Source: Oscillospiraceae bacterium
Lineage (GTDB): Bacteria; Bacillota; Clostridia; Oscillospirales; Ruminococcaceae
DNA: 64,000 bases
Assembly (NCBI GenBank): GCA_022791945.1
Contig: JAAVZY010000072.1
Coordinates: forward strand, 1-64,000
Direction: 5' to 3'
The notes under the pieces were generated by a model. The model ran no database searches and was not told where the DNA came from. It was given only the letters and a program-made list of their open reading frames with translations. The translations under genes and the position numbers were made by a program. Positions 1 to 8,260 of this stretch are shown piece after piece (the first letter of the stretch is position 1; each line of letters begins with the position of its first letter).

Positions 1-55
1 ACCTCTGGCCTACCGCTTAGGAGGCGGTCGCTCTATCCAACTGAGCTACGCGGGC
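1..55 (-). tRNA. tRNA-Arg (anticodon CCT), 3' part cut by window edge
   Basis: Reverse complement GCCCGCGTAGCTCAGTTGGATAGAGCGACCGCCTCCTAAGCGGTAGGCCAGAGGT: acceptor 5' strand, D arm, CCGC-CTCCTAA-GCGG anticodon arm. Confidence 0.9.
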
Positions 56-61
56 CTATGA

Positions 62-172
62 AATTGCCGGACTGGAATCGAACTCGGAACGGTACGCCTG
101 TGCCCCCGGAGTGGGGCGCTCTGTTCCCTACTTAGGAGGCGTGTGCTCTATCCAGCTGAGCTACGTGGACAT
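62..172 (-). pseudogene. Degenerate tRNA-Arg(CCT)-like copy 2
   Basis: Reverse complement GTCCACGTAGCTCAGCTGGATAGAGCACACGCCTCCTAAGTAGG... keeps D arm and anticodon loop; anticodon and T stems no longer pair and there is extra sequence before the T-loop-like TTCGATTCC. Confidence 0.65.
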
Positions 173-180
173 CTGTAAAA

Positions 181-262
181 ATGTGAACTTGTACGCACAA
201 TTCAGACTCGGAGCCATCTGCCACTCAGGAGGCGTGCGTTCCCTCTGATCCACATAGACAAC
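181..262 (-). pseudogene. More degenerate tRNA-Arg-like copy 3
   Basis: Reverse complement ...TATGTGGATCAGAGGGAACGCACGCCTCCTGAGTGG... retains only the anticodon-loop core. Confidence 0.45.
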
Positions 263-401
263 TTTTCTTCACTATACATCATTATAACACAAAGCTATCT
301 CCCAATTCAAGCCCCCAGTAATATTTTTCCCCAAAGGTAAGTTCCATAATATAAATGGACAGTTAGGCGAACCCCGGCTGTCTGTTTACGATAGAAGGTA
401 A

Positions 402-840
402 GAACCTATTCAGAATCTTTTAGAAAGTAAAGCGATAAAGGAAAGGACAACCATTTGACACGAGGTGTGGAGATTGCGCTCACAGTTTTTCCAAAGTCGA
501 TGACACTTAGTCAAGCCAGCCAAAGGAACGTTCCACGATCCAGCGTTTGAGCAGAACAGCAAACTGATGCAGTCCGCTGCGCCTGACAATCTGCACATTG
601 GCTCCAATGGTTTCCTGAACAGCTTGGGCAAAGGGCTTGCCGGCATACCCGCCATCGCAAAGAACATTCACAACACAAGACAGGGCAGGGCGATTGTTTT
701 CCAGCATCCCCAGGGCACCAGCTTTATCCGAAATATTAGCGGTCGTTACATGGATTGCACGTGGCAGCCCATTTATATCCACCGCGATATGGCGCTTGAT
801 TCCGGAACCCTTTTTGCCTGCATCATTGGTGTTAGTATAG
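402..840 (-). pseudogene. IS5-family (IS427-like) transposase remnant, 5' truncated and frameshifted, with one terminal repeat at about 402-420
   Basis: Translation ...GSGIKRHIAVDINGLPRAIHVTTANISDKAGALGMLENNRPALSCVVNVLCDGGYAGKPFAQAV...QIVRRSGLHQFAVLLKRWIVERSFGWLD, continuing in another frame KCHRLWKNCERNLHTSCQMVVLSFIALLSKRF; end TAA|GAACCTATTCAGAATCT. Confidence 0.8.
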
Positions 841-844
841 AAGT

Positions 845-1443
845 GTAGACAGAAAAAGTTGAACAGCCTATACTATCAAAAGACTTGATACTGCAAAGAG
901 AGAAAGGGTATGGCGAAAACCCAAAGTCTTACACTCCGGAATTTAAACAGCAGATTGTGGAACTGTATCATACCGGAGGGATCTCGTATCCACAACTGGA
1001 ACGTGAATATGGCGTAAATCGGAGTACTATCAGCGGCTGAGTAAAGCAGCTTTCCCCCATCAAGGTATCTGGAGAGGAAACGGTCACCCTCAAGGAGTAT
1101 CAGGCTCTCCAGAAAGAAAACAAGCACCTTCAGATCGAGAATGAAATACTAAAACAAGCGACCGCCATATTCGCAAAAGAACAATAGCGGAGATTGTAGC
1201 TTTTATCCGGAATCACTTGACAAATTACTCTGTATCCCAGCTTTGCAGTACTTTGAGCTTTCCAAGAAGCACCTATTACAAGGCTTTGGTTTGTGTACCT
1301 TTAAACAGGCTGCAGGCGTATGAAGAATTTGGACGGAAAGTGAACCAGGCATATGAGGATTCAAAGAAAAGGTACGGAGCTGTCAAAATATACCGCATAC
1401 TCAATGACAACGGGATGTCCTGCAAGTTATTACTACTTTCAAA
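845..1443 (+). pseudogene. IS3-family orfA/orfB remnant with in-frame stop and frameshift
   Basis: KSYTPEFKQQIVELYHTGGISYPQLEREYGVNRSTISG*VKQLSPIKVSGEETVTLKEYQALQKENKHLQIENEILKQATAIFAKEQ, then orfB N-terminus MTNYSVSQLCSTLSFPRSTYYKAL...YGAVKIYRILNDNGMSCK. Confidence 0.85.
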
Positions 1444-1679
1444 CATGGACAAAGGAAGACGAAAGCGGAAACATCCGAGCGGATTCGATACCTGGATAAA
1501 GTCTTAAAAAAATTGACAGGCCTATGGCGTATCGACGATGGAAAGCACGAATCGACGAGTTTTTGTATCATCGACACCCAGAGTGCCCAAAACGCTAATA
1601 CAGCACAAGAGAAAGAATATGATTCAGGCAAAAAGGAAAAGGAGAGCCTTTTTTTAAAAAAGCAGCGGCATTTTTCGCA

Positions 1680-1963
1680 AAGGAAATCGACTAGAGGCTT
1701 ATCAATTGTTTGAACAGCATAGCAGAGAATTCGGCGTGCGCTGGATGCTTCGGCGGCTTGGCATCTGCCCGAATGCCTATTACAACTATCGGAAACGCCG
1801 AAAGGCGGGTTATTATGCCCGAAAAGAAGCAGCAAAAGCGCTGATTGGGGAGATTTATCATAAGCATAACGGGGTTGCAGAATACCGAACCATGACCGTC
1901 TATTTGGCGCGCAGGGGCTGTCATTACAGCGCGGCTACTGTACATAAGCTCTTTAGTACATGA
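1680..1963 (+). pseudogene. Second IS3-family orfB N-terminal fragment
   Basis: AYQLFEQHSREFGVRWMLRRLGICPNAYYNYRKRRKAGYYARKEAAKALIGEIYHKHNGVAEYRTMTVYLARRG; no catalytic domain follows. Confidence 0.7.
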
Positions 1964-2000
1964 ATCTCGCGTTACAAATATGCTTGACCACAACACCCAT

Positions 2001-2120
2001 TACAGGAAAGAAGGAAGTACCCCTTATGCCGCATGGCATAAGGGGACTTCCTTCTTTCCTGCGATGAGAATCCAAGGAGGCCCGCCTCCTTGGCGGAGCT
2101 CGAGGCAGAGCCTCGAGGTC
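2001..2120. repeat. Hairpin-mosaic locus A (long hairpin + CCAAGGAGG hairpin + CTCGAGG hairpin)
   Basis: aggaaagaaggaagtaccccttatgcc-gcat-ggcataaggggacttccttctttcct, ccaaggaggc-cc-gcctccttgg, ctcgagg-cagag-cctcgag. Confidence 0.9.
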
Positions 2121-2975
2121 TTACCCCAGGGGCTGCACCTCGTTGTAGAAGCCGAGGGCGCGGATGGCCTGAGAGACAGCCTCGGCGCGTTCGCGCTGGC
2201 TGAAGCTGTACATCACGATCCGCCACTCCCGGCCGTTGGGCCGGACCTCGCAGTAGAGATCCAGCGTCCGGAAGGCCTCCGCAACCTCGGCAGCACGGCT
2301 CTGGGTCCGGAAGCTGTATATATTCAGCTGCCACTTGGTCGCCGGCGGCTTCAGCCCGTTCTTGCCCTGCTCCCGCAGGAAAACGGGATAGTCTATATAA
2401 GATTCATCTAGGTCTACCGGCGTGGAGATCCCTTCTACCTCCCCCTGGCTGGAGTACTGCCACATGGTATACTTTCCATCATACCCCGGCTCCGTCCGAT
2501 AGTCCGCAAGCCACAGGGGATATGCCGACACCTCCTCCATATCCAGGTGTTCCTTGGCAAAGGCCGTGTAGGTGTACAGAATCGGATAATAGTCCAGCTC
2601 CGCGACCCCGGAAAGGAACCCCTGCACAATCGCCGCGTTCTCCTCCCTGTTCCCGGAAAAATAGATCCGATCCTCCATGTCCGCAGCGATTGGGTAGGTA
2701 ATCTCCCAGTCACGCACCATGGACACTACCTGACCTCCGGCCCGCTTTGCCGCGTCAAACGTCCGGGTCAGCAGGTAGACATAAACCCCCGTGCTGATTC
2801 CTTCCGCCGCCGCGCCTTTCAGATTGCTGTAAAACATGGGATCCAGCGTAATCTGCCCGTCCGGCTGGGCCACTCCCGCCCGAATCATGGCAAACTTCAT
2901 TCCGGCGCTTTTCACCCCGGCCCAGTGGATCCGGCCCTGATATTTTGAAACGTCAATTCCTTTGAAGGATGGCAT
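2121..2975 (-). CDS. GH25 lysozyme with C-terminal SPOR-like domain
   Basis: MPSFKGIDVSKYQGRIHWAGVKSAGMKFAMIRAG...; C-term KWQLNIYSFRTQSRAAEVAEAFRTLDLYCEVRPNGREWRIVMYSFSQRERAEAVSQAIRALGFYNEVQPLG. Confidence 0.88.
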   Translation of the reverse strand: MPSFKGIDVSKYQGRIHWAGVKSAGMKFAMIRAGVAQPDGQITLDPMFYSNLKGAAAEGISTGVYVYLLTRTFDAAKRAGGQVVSMVRDWEITYPIAADMEDRIYFSGNREENAAIVQGFLSGVAELDYYPILYTYTAFAKEHLDMEEVSAYPLWLADYRTEPGYDGKYTMWQYSSQGEVEGISTPVDLDESYIDYPVFLREQGKNGLKPPATKWQLNIYSFRTQSRAAEVAEAFRTLDLYCEVRPNGREWRIVMYSFSQRERAEAVSQAIRALGFYNEVQPLG

Positions 2976-3170
2976 TCTGATACCTTCTTCCCAGCGCGCC
3001 GCCGGGCGGCTCCGCCGGAAGGCGGCGCATCCGATTTCAGCGGGAGCATCCCGCCAAGGACGCTCCCGCAGTTTCATTCTATGCGCACCACCCCCGTCTG
3101 TGACAGCACAGATGGGGACAGTATGAGGTCTCTCCCTCAGGGGCTGTTTGGGCTCTCTGCATGGTCGGGA

Positions 3171-3287
3171 AGGGCAAGGCCGCGAGACTCTGTCTCGCGT
3201 CTCTGCGGTGCGTCGTTTTACGACGCACCTAGGAATTCGGCTTCGCCGAATTCCTAGACCCTTGGCAGAAGTCCTCGAGGCCTTATC
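3171..3287. repeat. Hairpin-mosaic locus B
   Basis: cgcgagactctgtctcgcg, gtgcgtcgttttacgacgcac, aggaattcggcttcgccgaattcct modules in series. Confidence 0.88.
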
Positions 3288-3645
3288 CTTTCACGCTCCC
3301 GCCCGGATCGTCTCTGGTGGCTACAAGGGGGACGCCGGTGCGGAGGAGATCGGGAATCAGAATTGCTCCCTCCCGGACGGGCGCCTGCACACGGAGCTCC
3401 CGCAGCTCCTTCATGGCCGCGCCCAGCAGAGATTTTGGGATGGGCGACGCGGTCTTTACCGGGAGGCGCTGACGAAGCCCGCCAAGCACCCGAACCGTAG
3501 AGGTCAGGGTACGGATAGGGTTGGTGACCTCCGCTTGGGCGTAAGCCGCTCCACGGGGGCAGGCGTTTCCCTCCGTCTGGCTACCGTCTTCTGATACACG
3601 CAGGCGGCATCCCCTGGGACAGACAATGCAAATCAGCTCCTTCAC
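3283..3645 (-). CDS. DUF1667 domain protein (cysteine-containing partner of glycerol FAD oxidoreductases)
   Basis: MKELICIVCPRGCRLRVSEDG...CPRGAAYAQAEVTNPIRTLTSTVRV. Confidence 0.88.
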   Translation of the reverse strand: MKELICIVCPRGCRLRVSEDGSQTEGNACPRGAAYAQAEVTNPIRTLTSTVRVLGGLRQRLPVKTASPIPKSLLGAAMKELRELRVQAPVREGAILIPDLLRTGVPLVATRDDPGGSVKG

Positions 3646-4940
3646 TGTACATCCGCTCCCTTCTCCTCCCGGACGGAAACCGTCAGCCTTCCGCCCGCAG
3701 CCCGCTCCAGCAGGGCCGCAGGCAGGGTCATGCGCTCCATCTCGCCGGGAGCCATCCGCTCCCGGCGGAAGGCCGCAAGCCGGTTCCCCTCCCCGTCCTC
3801 CACCAGAATTTGGCTTTTGCCGCAGACCCGGTTTACCCGGAAAAATATCTCCGCTTTTTCATTCTGACGGGCATTCCCGTTCACCTTATGGATTCGCTGC
3901 GGCACCGTGTAGGACACGCCTTCCCCATTGGAAAGCTCCAGCGCCCCTTCCTCTCCGGCGGCCGGCCCCTCAAGCACATAGCGGGCCGCAGCGGCGCCCG
4001 CCCGGCGGCTCTCCATGGTGACAAAATCCACCAGATCATGCACGTGCACCACATTCCCGCAGGCGAACACGCCCCGTTTGGAGGTTTCCATGTTTTCCCA
4101 GACCACAGGCCCGCCCGTGCGGCGGTCGATCTCGATGCCTGCCTGACGGGTCAGCTCGTTCTCCGGGATCAGCCCTACCGACAGCAGAAGGGTGTCGCAG
4201 TCAAAGGCTATCTCCGTCCCGGGGACAGGCCGCCTGTTTTCGTCCACACGGGCGGCAAGCACCCGCTCCAGCCGATTCCGGCCCTGGATCTCCGTCACCG
4301 TATGGGACAGGTACAGGGGAATCCCGAAATCCTCCAGGCACTGCACCAGATTCCGGGTCAGCCCGCCGGAGTAGGGCATGACCTCCAGGCAGGCCAGCAC
4401 CTTCGCCCCCTCCAGGGTCATCCGGCGGGCCATGATCAGTCCGATGTCCCCCGAACCCAGAATCACCGCCCGGCGTCCCACCAGGCAGCCCTCTATGTTC
4501 AGATACCGCTGGGCGGCTCCGGCAGTCAATATGCCGGCCGGGCGATTTCCCGGGGTTCCAATTGCGCCTCTGGTGCGCTCCCGGCAGCCCATAGCCAGGA
4601 TCACCGTGCGGGTGGACAGCTCCCGGCACCCCATGATCGGATCCACTGTCTGAACCCGCAGCACATCCCCGTCCCCAATGTTCAGCACCATGGCGTCGGA
4701 AAGCACCTGGATGTCCGTCTCCCGCAGCAGCCGGACAAACCGGCCCGCGTATTCCGGGCCGGTCAGCTCCTCCTGAAAGTAATGAAGCCCAAACCCGTTA
4801 TGGATGCATTGATTCAGGATGCCGCCCAGCTCCCGGTCCCGTTCCAGAATCAGAATCCGCCGAAGCCCCGCCTCCCAGGCGGAGAGGGCGGCGGCCAGCC
4901 CGGCAGGCCCGCCGCCCACCACAATCAAATCATAAATCAT
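3642..4940 (-). CDS. NAD(P)/FAD-dependent oxidoreductase
   Basis: MIYDLIVVGGGPAGLAAALSAWEAGLRRILILERDRELGGILNQCIHNGFGL; 4 nt overlap with the DUF1667 gene. Confidence 0.9.
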   Translation of the reverse strand: MIYDLIVVGGGPAGLAAALSAWEAGLRRILILERDRELGGILNQCIHNGFGLHYFQEELTGPEYAGRFVRLLRETDIQVLSDAMVLNIGDGDVLRVQTVDPIMGCRELSTRTVILAMGCRERTRGAIGTPGNRPAGILTAGAAQRYLNIEGCLVGRRAVILGSGDIGLIMARRMTLEGAKVLACLEVMPYSGGLTRNLVQCLEDFGIPLYLSHTVTEIQGRNRLERVLAARVDENRRPVPGTEIAFDCDTLLLSVGLIPENELTRQAGIEIDRRTGGPVVWENMETSKRGVFACGNVVHVHDLVDFVTMESRRAGAAAARYVLEGPAAGEEGALELSNGEGVSYTVPQRIHKVNGNARQNEKAEIFFRVNRVCGKSQILVEDGEGNRLAAFRRERMAPGEMERMTLPAALLERAAGGRLTVSVREEKGADVQ

Positions 4941-4995
4941 TTCAAACGCCCCCGTTATGATCGTCACCGCAGCTGAAAAGAATGGGATTTTTTCA

Positions 4996-5131
4996 GCTCT
5001 GCCAAGGGTCAAGACCTCGAGAGCTCTGCTCTCGCGCTCTGCGGTGCGTCGTGAAACGACGCACCGCAGAGACGCGAGACAGCGTCTCGCGGCCTTGCCC
5101 TTCGCCGTACCCAGTGATCCTGAACAGGCTC
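4996..5131. repeat. Hairpin-mosaic locus C, ending in GAACAGGCTC next to a stop codon
   Basis: ctcgagagctctgctctcgcg, gtgcgtcgtgaaacgacgcac, gcgagacagcgtctcgcg; terminal tgaacaggctc|tca. Confidence 0.85.
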
Positions 5132-6568
5132 TCAGATCCTGCCGCCTGCCAAAACCACAGAGCCCTCCTGCTCCTGAAGCACCTGCTCAGGCGGGATTCC
5201 CCGTTCCCGGGCCAGCAGCTCCAGCACCCTGGGGCCGCAGAAGCCGCCCTGGCACCGGCCCAACCCGGCGCCGCAGCGTCGTTTTACCCCATCAATGGAG
5301 CAGGGCGGAATGGGCCCGCGGAGGGCCGCCAGAATCTCCCCCTCCGTCACCGTTTCACAGCGGCAGATAACCCGTCCATAGCTGGGATCCTGCCGGATGA
5401 GCGCGTTCCGCTCCTCCATGGACAGATCCTTGAACCGGATCCGCCGCCGGGAGCTGATGAAGTCCGGTTTTTCCTCCAGGGAGAGCCCCGCCTCCCGGAG
5501 CAGCCCCGCCGCGTACCGCGCCGCAGCCGGAGCCGCGGTCAGGCCCGGCGACTTGATCCCCGCCAGATCGAAGAAGCCCGGCGCGGCCTCCTGAATGATA
5601 AAGTCATCCACCCCGTCAAAACGCTCCGCCTGGGCCCGCACCCCGGCAAAGCTGCGGATGCACTCCCGCAGGCTGATTCCCGGCACGGAACGGGCGGCCA
5701 TGGCCGCTACCTGCTCCAGCCCGGCGGCGGTGACCGCCGTGTCCTCCCCATCGGAAATCTCCTCGGCGTTGGGCCCCACCAGCAGATTTCCATGAACGGT
5801 GGGCGCTACCAGCACCCCCTTCCCCTTGGGGCCGGGGCACTGGAAGACCACATGGGAAACCTGATTCCCCTGGGATTTGTCCAGGAGATAATACTGCCCC
5901 CGGCTGGGACGGATGTGGAAGCTGGCAGGCGCGGCCAGGCCGTGGATCCGCTCCCCCTGAACGCCCGCCGCGTTCAGGACGAACCGGCTTTCATAGGCAG
6001 CGCTCCCGGCAGTCACCCGCCAGCCGCCCTGGGGCAGGGGCTCCAGGGCGGTCACGCCGCTGTTCAGACGGAGCTCAGTTCCGTTGCGAACCGCTGTTTC
6101 CGCCAGGGCCAGCGCGTACTCCCAGGGGCTGACAATAGCGGCGGTGGGCGCATATAGGGCGCAGAGCGCCTGAGGGCTGACGCCCGGCTCCCGGCGGGAA
6201 AGCGCTTCACGATCCAGGAGCTCCAGTCCGGGCACGCAGTTCCGCTCGCCCCTGCGGAGAAGCTCCTCCAAAAGGGCGCGCTCCTCCCGGGAGAAGGCCA
6301 GCACCAGGGAGCCGGTCTTTCGGTAGGGCACATCCAGGGCAGCGCAGAGCGCCTCCGCCATCCGGGAGCCCTCCACGTTCAGCCGGGCCATGAGGGTTCC
6401 CGGAGGGGGATCGTAGCCCGCGTGAAGAATGGCGCTGTTGGCCTTGGTGGTTCCCGCGGCCACGTCGTTTTTTTCCTCCAGGACAATTGTCCGGAGCCGG
6501 TATCGGGACAGCTCCCAGGCGGCCGCAGCGCCCACAATGCCGCAGCCAATGATCAATACGTCATACAA
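5132..6568 (-). CDS. NAD(P)/FAD-dependent oxidoreductase (glycerol-3-phosphate dehydrogenase-like) with C-terminal Cys-rich BFD-like domain; TTG start proposed
   Basis: YDVLIIGCGIVGAAAAWELSRYRLRTIVLEEKNDVAAGTTKANSAILHAGYD...; RVICRCETVTEGEI...CGAGLGRCQGGFCG; RBS AAAGGAGGAG before TTG. Confidence 0.88.
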   Translation of the reverse strand: MYDVLIIGCGIVGAAAAWELSRYRLRTIVLEEKNDVAAGTTKANSAILHAGYDPPPGTLMARLNVEGSRMAEALCAALDVPYRKTGSLVLAFSREERALLEELLRRGERNCVPGLELLDREALSRREPGVSPQALCALYAPTAAIVSPWEYALALAETAVRNGTELRLNSGVTALEPLPQGGWRVTAGSAAYESRFVLNAAGVQGERIHGLAAPASFHIRPSRGQYYLLDKSQGNQVSHVVFQCPGPKGKGVLVAPTVHGNLLVGPNAEEISDGEDTAVTAAGLEQVAAMAARSVPGISLRECIRSFAGVRAQAERFDGVDDFIIQEAAPGFFDLAGIKSPGLTAAPAAARYAAGLLREAGLSLEEKPDFISSRRRIRFKDLSMEERNALIRQDPSYGRVICRCETVTEGEILAALRGPIPPCSIDGVKRRCGAGLGRCQGGFCGPRVLELLARERGIPPEQVLQEQEGSVVLAGGRI

Positions 6569-6775
6569 CTTGGGCTCCTCCTTTGGGGTAATGAGCAAAA
6601 AAAGAGTAAAACAAATACAATCCCCAATGGATTGCATCCGTCTTACTCTCATTTCTCAGCCGGATTTCCCGCTTGAATTAGCTTCAGTGTATCACAACGC
6701 GGCCAAAATTGCAAGTGCTGATCCGGAAGAGAATTCCGGCGGGCCGCAGCCAATAGGGGCCTGCCGGGGCTGTTC

Positions 6776-7546
6776 TCAAATCTGTCCCTTAATCTTGTTC
6801 AAAGCGCCTTTCTCAAGGCGGGAAACCTGCGCCTGGGAAATGCCGATTTCGTCGGCCACCTCCACCTGGGTTTTCCCCTGGAAAAAGCGCAGGCTCAGGA
6901 TCGACTTTTCCCGCTCGTTCAGATTCTTCACCGCCTCCTTCAGCACGATCTCGCCAAGCCAGCTCTCGTCGGTGTTCCGATCGCCGATCTGATCCATCAC
7001 ATAAATGGTGTCTCCCCCGTCGGAATAGACCGGCTCGTAAAGGGACACCGGATCCACAATGGCCTCCAGCGCCAGCACCACCTTGCTCTTGGGCATCCGC
7101 ATGGCCCTGGCAATCTCCTCGATGGAAGGCTCCCGGGCATTTTCGGTGGTCAGCTGTTCCTTGATCTGCATGGCCCGGTAGGCAATGTCCTTGAGGGAGC
7201 GGCTGACCCGCACCGCGTTGAAATCCCTGAGATAACGCCGGATCTCCCCCTGAATCATGGGCACCGCATAGGTGGAGAACCGTACCGGCTGGGTAATATC
7301 AAAGTGATCGATGGCCTTGATCAGGCCGATGCAGCCAATCTGAAACAGATCGTCCAGATTCTCCCCCCGGTTGACAAACCGCTGCAGCACGCTGAGCACC
7401 AGTCGCAGATTCCCAACGATGAGCTTTTCCCTGGCAGCGGCGTTCCCCTGCCGCGCCTGGATGAGCAGCTCCATCTTCTCCTTCTCCCGCAGCGTTTTCA
7501 GCTTTGCCGTGTTGACGCCGCAGATTTCCACCTTGCAAAAGGCCAT
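6776..7546 (-). CDS. sigG: RNA polymerase sporulation-specific sigma factor SigG
   Basis: KVEICGVNTAKL N-terminal signature, FSTYAVPMIQGEIRRYLRD, C-terminal HTH EKSILSLRFFQGKTQVEVADEIGISQAQVSRLEKGAL. Confidence 0.95.
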   Translation of the reverse strand: MAFCKVEICGVNTAKLKTLREKEKMELLIQARQGNAAAREKLIVGNLRLVLSVLQRFVNRGENLDDLFQIGCIGLIKAIDHFDITQPVRFSTYAVPMIQGEIRRYLRDFNAVRVSRSLKDIAYRAMQIKEQLTTENAREPSIEEIARAMRMPKSKVVLALEAIVDPVSLYEPVYSDGGDTIYVMDQIGDRNTDESWLGEIVLKEAVKNLNEREKSILSLRFFQGKTQVEVADEIGISQAQVSRLEKGALNKIKGQI

Positions 7547-7554
7547 TTTCCATT

Positions 7555-7608
7555 CCCCGCCTTACTCATCACTTGAGCGGTACCGCTCTGGTATGAGTAT
7601 GGGCGGGG
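7555..7608. promoter_or_regulatory. Long imperfect inverted repeat upstream of sigG (terminator, attenuator or operator)
   Basis: ccccgccttactcatcacttgagcggt / accgctctggtatgagtatgggcgggg with central perfect palindrome gagcggtaccgctc. Confidence 0.55.
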
Positions 7609-7652
7609 GCGGAGATTCCTAATCTGGTAAAATGCGGAACCGGCATGGCCGG

Positions 7653-8171
7653 CTACGCCCGCCAGCGCCGCGCGCCCTCCAGATGGATCACCCGTACCGC
7701 GGCCAGATTCTTATAGGTGGACAGGGGCCTGCTGCCGCAGTCCATGCTGTGGGCCGCAACCAGGACGGAATCCAGCGTGGGTTCCTCTCCCACAGAAGTG
7801 ATCACCGGCGAGTGGCCGAAGGCCTCGTTCCCAAGGAAGCGAAGCTGCACAATATCGCCGGGTTCCGCCTCGGAAAGCTCCGCCAGGCGCCCGTAAGGCC
7901 CGGGCCCCTGATTGGTGGTCAGGAAGCGGTAAAGGTAGGTTACGCTGGTCCAGGAGGGCGCCCGATCCCGCAGGCTCCTGTAATACCATCCGTATGTACT
8001 TCGGTAGTTCATCACGCCGCAGCCTGCCAGAATGCACTGGGAGGCAAAATTGGTGCAGTCCCCGCCGATTTTGCTGAAATCGTAGTAATCCGGATTCCGG
8101 CGATAGGCCCATTCATTGGCGTAGGCTGCCGCCAGCTGCCGTTTGTAGGGGATTTGTATCAGTGCCGCCAT
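7653..8171 (-). CDS. Amidase domain protein (Amidase_6-like)
   Basis: YKRQLAAAYANEWAYRRNPDYYDFSKIGGDCTNFASQCILAGCGVMNY...GDIVQLRFLGNEAFGHSPVITSV. Confidence 0.85.
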   Translation of the reverse strand: MAALIQIPYKRQLAAAYANEWAYRRNPDYYDFSKIGGDCTNFASQCILAGCGVMNYRSTYGWYYRSLRDRAPSWTSVTYLYRFLTTNQGPGPYGRLAELSEAEPGDIVQLRFLGNEAFGHSPVITSVGEEPTLDSVLVAAHSMDCGSRPLSTYKNLAAVRVIHLEGARRWRA

Positions 8172-8260
8172 CTGCCTGTTTCCTCCGTTCCGTCCGGGCC
8201 ACGCCCGGAATATTGCCTATTTCAGAATATGCCCCGGCGCGCCGTTTCGTGTCTGCCGGG

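Noticed and set aside
507-1963. Active transposon
   Set aside because: All transposase frames are truncated, frameshifted or contain in-frame stops
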